From JAADHY01 sp964428935 (GTDB lineage Bacteria; Planctomycetota; Planctomycetia; Planctomycetales; Planctomycetaceae), in NCBI GenBank assembly GCA_964428935.1, contig CAYSAG010000159.1:1-11652 (forward strand): DNA of 11,652 bases, written 5' to 3'. Shown one piece after another: positions 6,696 through 11,652 of the stretch. Within the stretch, counting starts at the first letter, position 1. Each line of letters opens with the position of its first letter. Under the pieces are notes generated by a model that saw only the letters and a program-made list of their open reading frames with translations, did no database searches and was not told the DNA's origin. The translations under genes and the position numbers were made by a program.

Positions 6696-7142
6696 GTGAC
6701 GGCTTTCTCACCAATCAGTTCAAAGCGACCCGCGGCACCGGACGTCGCCGACCGGTGCGCCCTGAGGAGTCCTCACCGAACGACGGCTCGTTCCGTTGGC
6801 CGACAGGCGGAGCAGCGGACGTTTCCCTCGGTCTGGCTGCTGGCCGCCGCAGCGGCTCTGACGTGGTGCTTGACCGCACGAGCCACTCTGGCCGCGGACG
6901 CTCCTCCCGCCGTGGACGTTCGCGTGACGTCCGGCCACAACCAGCTCCACCTCGGTCGCCTGCTAGCCGCCTCCGGTCCGTCCGGTCTTTTGGCTCAACA
7001 GCCCTCGCCGGCACCGTCCTCAACTCCGCCCAGCGGTGTCCAGACCACCTCGACGCGCAGTTTCGTTGTGGAGGGACTCATTACGGCCGTCCTGTTCGGA
7101 ATTGCCCTGTACGCGGTCTGTCGTCCCAGCAACCGAACTTGA
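6696..7142 (+). CDS. Small two-helix membrane protein, unknown function
   Basis: The 148-residue product is unrecognised by family. An N-terminal region (1-43) rich in Arg, Ser and Pro precedes a hydrophobic stretch at 44-61 (SVWLLAAAAALTWCL) ending near TLAADA, which looks like a signal peptide or anchor with an AxA-like cut around 65-68. A Gln/Pro/Ser/Thr-rich segment (100-121) leads to a second clear transmembrane helix at 122-142 (FVVEGLITAVLFGIALYAV) and a short basic tail (CRPSNRT). This is the signature of a small anchored protein with an exported middle. The start is set by the GGAGG at 6686-6690. The ketosynthase gene begins 26 bases after the stop in another frame, so the two are probably co-transcribed. 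A competing long frame over the same bases, open from 6485, is low-complexity Arg-rich sequence and was not preferred. Planctomycetes seem to carry similar short proteins, but I cannot confirm that here. Confidence 0.65.
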   Translation: MTAFSPISSKRPAAPDVADRCALRSPHRTTARSVGRQAEQRTFPSVWLLAAAAALTWCLTARATLAADAPPAVDVRVTSGHNQLHLGRLLAASGPSGLLAQQPSPAPSSTPPSGVQTTSTRSFVVEGLITAVLFGIALYAVCRPSNRT

Positions 7143-7168
7143 CGCGCGGCTTCAGCCGAAAGGAAGCG

Positions 7169-8767
7169 GTGGCTCCGGTGTTCGTTCTTTCTGGTCCAGG
7201 CAACCAGTCGACGCGAGTGGCCATTACGGGCCTCGGTCTTGTGACGCCGCTCGGCCCAGACACCCGCACGACGTGGGCCAGGCTGTTGCAGGCGCAAACC
7301 GGTGTGCGGTGGTTGGACGAGGGGGAGTGGCTGGCGGAGCGGCAGTGGCGCGAGGACGGCGAACCGCGCGGCGGGCAGTGGCCCGAGCGGGCGTCCAACG
7401 GGCCTGCTGGTTCTGACAGGCGGACGGACCGACGCTGGGCCGGCGCCCCGGCTGCTGCGTTCCACGTTCCGGAAGAGCGACTGCCCGACTGGTGTCGTCA
7501 ATGGCTGCGACAGACGCCCGACCGGCTGGTTCGCTTGGCCGTGGCTGCGGCCGTCCAGGCTTTCGACGACGCGGACTTGGCGTGGCCGGTCAGCGACGGC
7601 GAGCGGGTCGGGTGCGTCGTGGGCACGAGCAAAGGCAGCTTGCGTGCGTTTCAGCGACTGTGGCCAGAGCGTCGGGCGGCGACGCGCCGAGCCGAGGTGG
7701 CCGCGGAAGTCGCCGCGTGTTCCAACGCGTGGTCCAGCAGCCAGCGCGCTCGGGCGAGCTTGGGACCGACGGTGGTCGGGAGCCTTGACGGGTCACCAGA
7801 GTCGGTTGCCGAAAGCGAGCTCCGCGGCGACGCCCGACCGTCGGCTGCTGCTTCGACAGCCGGCCAAAGCGCGGACGACGCGTCCGGCGCTGGCCGGCCG
7901 CACCGGTGGTCCGACTGGTTTTCTGTGTGGCCGAACGCTGCGGCCAGCGTGGTGGCGGGGCTGGTCGGTGCGGAGGCGGCCGCGTTGGCCCCCGTCGCGG
8001 CCTGCGCGACGGGCTTGACCAGTTTGGCTTGGGGCGTTGAGCTGATTCGCCGCGGCGTGTGCGACGTCGTTGTGGCGGGCAGCGCGGACGCTTCGCTGCA
8101 CGAGCCGCTGCTGTCGTCTTACCGCCGAATGGGCGTTCTGGCTCAGCGGTTCGACCAACCACAGCGGGCGGTGCGACCTTTTGACCGCCGACGTTGCGGC
8201 TTCCTGGTTGGCGAAGGCGCGGCGGTGTTGGTGCTGGAACGCTGGGAGCGGGCCGTTCGACGCGGGGCGAGAATCTACGCCGAGTGGTTGGAGCACGCCT
8301 GGGGGAGCGACCCGGCCGACTTCACGTCGCTCAGTCCGCAGGGCCAGCCGCTGGCCGAGTTGATTCGCCGGTTGTTGAAGCGGAGCGGGCTGAGCGGCCA
8401 GCCGCCGGCCTACGTCAACTTTCACGGCACGGCCACGGAACAGAACGACGCGTACGAAGTTCAGGCCGTGCGGCGGGCGTTCGGCCCGAGCGTGCGGGCC
8501 ACGTGCGGCTCGGGAATCAAAGGCAGCGTGGGCCACTTGCTGGGCGCGGCCGGCAGTGTGGAGCTGGCTGTCACGGCCCTGTCGCTCCACCACCAAACCG
8601 TGCCTCCGACGGTGAACCTGGTCGAGCCGGACCCGCAGTGCCGGCTGGACCTGGTCCGCGACCAAGCCCGCTCGTTCCGCTTCGACCACGCGCTGAAACT
8701 GTCGCTGGGGTTCGGCGGTCATTTGGTGGCCGCGTTGCTGCGCCGAGCGGACGTGGCTAAGGCCTGA
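7169..8767 (+). CDS. Beta-ketoacyl-ACP synthase family protein (FabF-like condensing enzyme)
   Basis: The 532-residue product is a thiolase-fold condensing enzyme that would extend an acyl chain on acyl carrier protein using malonyl-ACP. VAITGLGLVTPLG (17-29) is the classic N-terminus. The active-site cysteine is C279 (VAACATG). The catalytic histidines are H419 (NFHGTATEQND) and H456 (GSVGHLLGAAG), with K451 before the second. The C-terminal glycine-rich motif reads LSLGFGGHL, where FabF has an Asn-containing GFGGTN. At 532 residues it is about 120 longer than FabF; the excess lies in an Arg/Gly-rich stretch near 60-95 and a Ser/Ala-rich insertion near 186-250. The GTG at 7169 follows an AAGGA (7160-7164); a GTG at 7178 is the alternative. 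No acyl carrier protein, ketoreductase or acyltransferase gene lies in the window, so the product could be a fatty acid, a hydrocarbon or a polyketide-like lipid. Confidence 0.9.
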   Translation: MAPVFVLSGPGNQSTRVAITGLGLVTPLGPDTRTTWARLLQAQTGVRWLDEGEWLAERQWREDGEPRGGQWPERASNGPAGSDRRTDRRWAGAPAAAFHVPEERLPDWCRQWLRQTPDRLVRLAVAAAVQAFDDADLAWPVSDGERVGCVVGTSKGSLRAFQRLWPERRAATRRAEVAAEVAACSNAWSSSQRARASLGPTVVGSLDGSPESVAESELRGDARPSAAASTAGQSADDASGAGRPHRWSDWFSVWPNAAASVVAGLVGAEAAALAPVAACATGLTSLAWGVELIRRGVCDVVVAGSADASLHEPLLSSYRRMGVLAQRFDQPQRAVRPFDRRRCGFLVGEGAAVLVLERWERAVRRGARIYAEWLEHAWGSDPADFTSLSPQGQPLAELIRRLLKRSGLSGQPPAYVNFHGTATEQNDAYEVQAVRRAFGPSVRATCGSGIKGSVGHLLGAAGSVELAVTALSLHHQTVPPTVNLVEPDPQCRLDLVRDQARSFRFDHALKLSLGFGGHLVAALLRRADVAKA

Positions 8768-8851
8768 GGCCGAAGCGGACAGACGGCCGAGCCAGTTCGG
8801 TCGAACGAGCGGTTTCGAAGCGGGTCTCTGTTTTCGAGCGGGTTGTGCGTC

Positions 8852-10636
8852 CTAGCCCGCACGCGTCTGGGCCGACTCGCGGCGAGCCCGAGCAACGAGG
8901 CTGAGCGTGGCCTCGGGCGAGTATTCTCGACAAATGCGTTCAATGTCGTCGCGGGCCCGGAAGTACGCGTCAATGATTCGAGCGTCCCACTGGCGTCCGG
9001 AGCCGTCGCGGAAGATTTGCTCGACCCGCTCCAGCGGCATGCCTTTGCGGTACGGTCGGTCGCTTCTCATGGCGTCGTACGCGTCGGCGACGGCAATGAT
9101 TCGAGCAATCAGCGGAATTTCGTCTCCGGCCAGGCCGTCCGGGTAGCCGCCGCCCGCGTAGTTTTCGTGGTGGTTGCGGACACCCGGCAGCACGTCCTGC
9201 AGGTTCTTGAGCTCGGCCAGAATGAGGTAGCCAATCATGGGGTGCTGTTTAATGTGCTCGAACTCGCGTTCGGTCAGGCGCGACTCTTTCCGCAGCACGC
9301 TGTCGTCGACGCCGACTTTTCCAATGTCGTGGAGCAGTCCGGCCCGGTAGAGCGTTTCCAGGTCTTCCTCCGGCAACTGCAACTCCTCACCCAGCCGTCG
9401 GGCAATCAACGCGACCCGCTCGCTGTGACCGCGGGTGTACGGGTCGCGAGCGTCGAGCGCGGAGACCAACGAACGCACGAACGAGAAGAGCAGCTCCTGG
9501 TGCTGCTGGTACAGGTCGGTGTTACGCAGGTGGGTCCCCAGAATGGTGGCAATGGAGTGGAGCAGGGCGGCTTCGGCGCTGCCGAATTCCTGACCGTCTC
9601 GGCAATTGCAGCTCAGAATCCAGCCGTACGAGTGGCCTCCCTCGGCAATCGACGCCCCAATCAAATTCTCCAGTCCCGGAAAGTCGGCTCCCAGCAACGT
9701 GCCCGACAGACGGTTCTTGACCAACGGGCGAGTGCCCTGACCGTCCAACAGGCGACCCATGAGCCGGCAGGCTGCCTGCTCGGACAGCGGAACTCGACCC
9801 GCCGTCAGAAACTCCGTTTTCTCTCCCACACGCAACCACACGGCGTGTCCTTCCGCCGGAATCAGCTCTTGCATGCGGTCCAGGCACAGAGCAATCAGGT
9901 CGCGCGGGTGTTGAGAAATGTTGAGGTTCCGGGTGAGGTCGTGCAGCAGGCTGATTTCCTCGTACGTGCGGTCGATTTCTTCGCTGAGCGAGTCGACTTC
10001 GGCACGCAGGACGTCTTCGTGCCGGCACGACTCGAGAAAGTCCACGGCCAGACGCAACAGCCGCTGCAGCACGCGTGGGTCCTTGTGCGGCACGCAGTGG
10101 GCGGCCGGCTTGCGTCCCAGCTCCGCCGCCAGTCGTTCCAACTCGGGCGTCAACAACGCAGACGGGTTGCCGTCGGAAGAGGCAGACGTCCGGGTGGAAC
10201 CTGCGCCGCGTCCGCTGCTTCGACCGTTTCCGTCCGTGAGAGAAAGCTCGCTCGGTTGCAGAACAGCCGAACTCGGACCGGACAGGTTCGCTCCCACCCC
10301 CAGCGTTGTTGTCGGTCCGACGGCGGCAAACCCTTCGCAGCGGAACCGGTCCAGCGGAATGGCGTAGAAACTGGTGTCCGCCAGTAGCAAGACGGCCGGC
10401 TCAGACAGACGCCGGGTCCAGCGCAGAAGTTCGGGGTCCAAACTTTCGGTCGTCGAGACCTCTCCCGAACGCTCGACGACACGTCCCGTTGCCAGGTCGA
10501 CGCAGACGAAAGGAAGGCCGGTCAGCTCAGCCAGCTTCGCTACGACGTCCACTGCCGCCTCGGCCGTCCCCCGAGCCGACGCCCCACGCGCGGCCACGGT
10601 CTGCTCTGCAGCCGACACCTTCAGCCCGGTCGTCAT
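8852..10636 (-). CDS. GAF and HD-GYP domain protein (cyclic di-nucleotide phosphodiesterase family)
   Basis: The 594-residue product is a predicted cytoplasmic signalling protein. Residues 30-115 form an uncharacterised N-terminal domain. Residues 120-165 are a Ser/Gly-rich linker. A coiled-coil-like helix lies at 200-232 and a GAF-type sensor domain at 235-375. The HD-GYP domain (385-575) carries H404 (YTRGHSERV), the HD pair H436/D437 (LLHDIGK), H465 (QHP), HHE at 489-491, GYP at 497-499, and D518/D521 in VADAYDAM. HD-GYP proteins hydrolyse cyclic di-GMP, and some act on related di-nucleotides. The metal ligands are present, so it is probably active; A494 replaces the usual Asp before GxGYP. 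The ATG at 10636 has GGGAG at 10643-10647 six bases upstream, so the 85-residue in-frame extension to 10891 was rejected. It converges with the ketosynthase gene, leaving 84 bases between stops. Confidence 0.93.
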   Translation of the reverse strand: MTTGLKVSAAEQTVAARGASARGTAEAAVDVVAKLAELTGLPFVCVDLATGRVVERSGEVSTTESLDPELLRWTRRLSEPAVLLLADTSFYAIPLDRFRCEGFAAVGPTTTLGVGANLSGPSSAVLQPSELSLTDGNGRSSGRGAGSTRTSASSDGNPSALLTPELERLAAELGRKPAAHCVPHKDPRVLQRLLRLAVDFLESCRHEDVLRAEVDSLSEEIDRTYEEISLLHDLTRNLNISQHPRDLIALCLDRMQELIPAEGHAVWLRVGEKTEFLTAGRVPLSEQAACRLMGRLLDGQGTRPLVKNRLSGTLLGADFPGLENLIGASIAEGGHSYGWILSCNCRDGQEFGSAEAALLHSIATILGTHLRNTDLYQQHQELLFSFVRSLVSALDARDPYTRGHSERVALIARRLGEELQLPEEDLETLYRAGLLHDIGKVGVDDSVLRKESRLTEREFEHIKQHPMIGYLILAELKNLQDVLPGVRNHHENYAGGGYPDGLAGDEIPLIARIIAVADAYDAMRSDRPYRKGMPLERVEQIFRDGSGRQWDARIIDAYFRARDDIERICREYSPEATLSLVARARRESAQTRAG

Positions 10637-11398
10637 GTTCTGCTCCCACAAAAAAACTCCGACCGCCGCGCCAGCGCCAGCCCCGAACCCGTGAACCGGC
10701 GGCTGGCGGCTGCAGCCGAAAACGCTGTCGCCCTCACGCTTGTCGAACACTCCCCAGCGGCCGGTCGGTCGGCACGCGGCACCTTGCGGCGTTGCCTCCC
10801 CGCTCCCCGGCGCCGTCTTGCCGCGTCTCCTGCCGGCCATTCGCTCCTGACGACCGAAGCTTGGGCTCTTCACGCAGGCAGTCGACCGCAACCCAAGCGT
10901 CCGACAAATCTAGGTCGCCCAAGCGACCTTTGCAAATTCCGACTAAGGCCGGCCGGCTGTTGGGCGCCCCGGCACCGCTGTCGGCGCACGCACAGACGGC
11001 ACGTTCGGAAAAACCGTTTCGTGACGCTTCGCGCCGTCCGACCGCTCGACAACGGACGACACGACGCCGCTGCCGCTCCTCGCAGTCGACAGGTCGTTCG
11101 CAGCGCGACCGGCCCTCGCCGACCACCAGCCGCGCGGTCCACGCGCCGGACCAGCCAACAACTAAGCGCCTGGAGCCGCGCACCGAAACGGGTGGGAGAC
11201 GAGCCGGTCTTCGAGCGGGGACGGTCCTCGAGTCAGAACCGACGGCTGGACTTCAGCAGCTGGCGTGCATGGGCGTCTGAAAGAAGCGGGCCTTGACACG
11301 TGCTGCTCGGCACGCTGCGGCAGGCTCGCGAGGGAAGGAAGCGTGAAGGGCGTCAGACCGGACCGCTGTGCACGGGTGCCGTCCGTCGGGCCGAACCG
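10637..11398. other. 762-base gene-free stretch between the zinc-ribbon gene and the HD-GYP gene
   Basis: Every frame here translates to Arg/Pro/Ala-rich sequence with no recognisable domain. The stretch should hold the HD-GYP promoter and the end of the zinc-ribbon transcript. The only structure I noted is a perfect hairpin at 10912-10929 (AGGTCGC and GCGACCT around a CCAA loop), with only a short T-run (three on plus) beside it, so it is at best a weak terminator. Seven-base hairpins are expected by chance in this window. Confidence 0.45.
10643..10647 (-). promoter_or_regulatory. Ribosome binding site that decides the start of the HD-GYP protein
   Basis: On the minus strand GGGAG lies six bases before the ATG at 10636. 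It is the strongest Shine-Dalgarno match to a start in the window and argues against the longer in-frame start at 10891. A run of seven T precedes it on the same strand. Confidence 0.7.
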
Positions 11399-11652
11399 CT
11401 ACTGCGACTTGGGGTGCGGGACGACTCCGCGCGTTCCGCAGTTTGGACAGCGAAACTTCTTTCCGGCGTCGGCCGCCGCTGCTCGGTAATGCTTGCCGCA
11501 CCCGGGGCACGTCAGTCTGATTTTGTCCTCGCCCGCCGCGGCCGGCTTGGCTGCGTGTTCGTCCGACGTCCCCCTTTCGGTCGGCGGCTGGGCCGGTGGT
11601 ACGGCGGGCTCGGTCGGAGCCGCTGAGCCCCGTCGGGTGGGAACGTCCGGCC
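11399..11652 (-). CDS. C-terminal part of a zinc-ribbon protein, running off the right edge
   Basis: Reading minus-strand triplets back from the TAG at 11401-11399 gives an open frame of 83 residues with no Met, GTG or TTG start, so the gene begins beyond the window. The visible part has two regions. The first is a Pro/Ala/Thr-rich, probably disordered linker. The second is a C-terminal zinc ribbon: TCPGCGKHYR (CxxC), then about 11 residues, then FRCPNCG (CxxC), ending RGVVPHPKSQ. Four cysteines in two CxxC knuckles around a KxYRxxAxxAGKxFR core match the small zinc-ribbon module often found at the ends of planctomycete membrane or kinase-associated proteins (recalled, not searched). The role of the whole protein cannot be judged from this end. 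Nothing resembling a terminator follows the stop. Confidence 0.75.
   Translation of the reverse strand, partial: PDVPTRRGSAAPTEPAVPPAQPPTERGTSDEHAAKPAAAGEDKIRLTCPGCGKHYRAAAADAGKKFRCPNCGTRGVVPHPKSQ

Noticed and set aside
6485..7168. 228-codon N-terminal extension of the ketosynthase frame
   Set aside because: It overlaps the small membrane protein, is low-complexity Arg/Ser/Pro sequence, and the family N-terminus begins at VAITGLG just after 7169.
8768..8851. Possible bidirectional terminator between the converging ketosynthase and HD-GYP genes
   Set aside because: I found only very short pairing and no T-run after it, so I cannot support a terminator there.
8843..10387. 514-codon plus-strand open frame across the HD-GYP gene
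   Set aside because: It is codon-aligned with the HD-GYP gene and explained by the same codon avoidance; the sense strand has complete GAF and HD-GYP motifs.
10637..10891. 85-codon N-terminal extension of the HD-GYP protein
   Set aside because: A well-placed GGGAG precedes the ATG at 10636, and the extension has no conserved character.
10691..11296. 201-codon plus-strand open frame in the gene-free stretch
   Set aside because: Arg/Pro/Ala/Ser-rich with no domain or ribosome binding site; typical of random GC-rich sequence.

Overview
The window looks like ordinary chromosomal DNA from a high-GC Planctomycetes-type bacterium. The lineage is inferred from gene content: a stand-alone GGQ release-factor-like protein, a large two-helix secreted protein next to an ABC ATPase, and a Pro/Ala linker ending in a zinc ribbon. 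Start codons are mixed ATG and GTG, and Shine-Dalgarno sequences are often weak. There are no rRNA or tRNA genes, insertion sequences, integrases or CRISPR arrays that I can support.

Layout. Positions 163-1488 (minus) encode a CPBP-family intramembrane metalloprotease with a long disordered N-terminus. A divergent gene-free region (1489-2019) separates it from a plus-strand run. The run starts with the release-factor-like protein (2020-2520), then a second gene-free stretch (2521-3019), an 816-residue secreted and membrane-anchored protein (3020-5470), an ABC transporter ATPase (5543-6472), a short structured spacer, a 148-residue two-helix membrane protein (6696-7142) and a beta-ketoacyl-ACP synthase with extra insertions (7169-8767). 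The synthase converges on a minus-strand GAF/HD-GYP protein (8852-10636). After a 762-base gene-free stretch comes the 3' end of a minus-strand zinc-ribbon protein (11399 to beyond the right edge).

Function. The 816-residue protein and the ATPase probably work together at the membrane, but no ABC permease lies in the window. The small membrane protein and the ketosynthase are 26 bases apart and probably co-transcribed, which suggests a lipid or acyl product linked to the envelope. The HD-GYP protein would degrade cyclic di-nucleotides. The release-factor-like protein probably acts in ribosome rescue.

The most unusual signal is compositional. By eye there is no GATC or GATA in the whole window on either strand and only about three GATG/CATC, while GATT/AATC is common. 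ATA is absent and TAT occurs once. The bias also holds in the gene-free stretches, so codon choice alone does not explain it. I saw no clear defence or mobile system; the other candidates are RNA-like inverted repeats in the gene-free regions and the ATPase without a permease.
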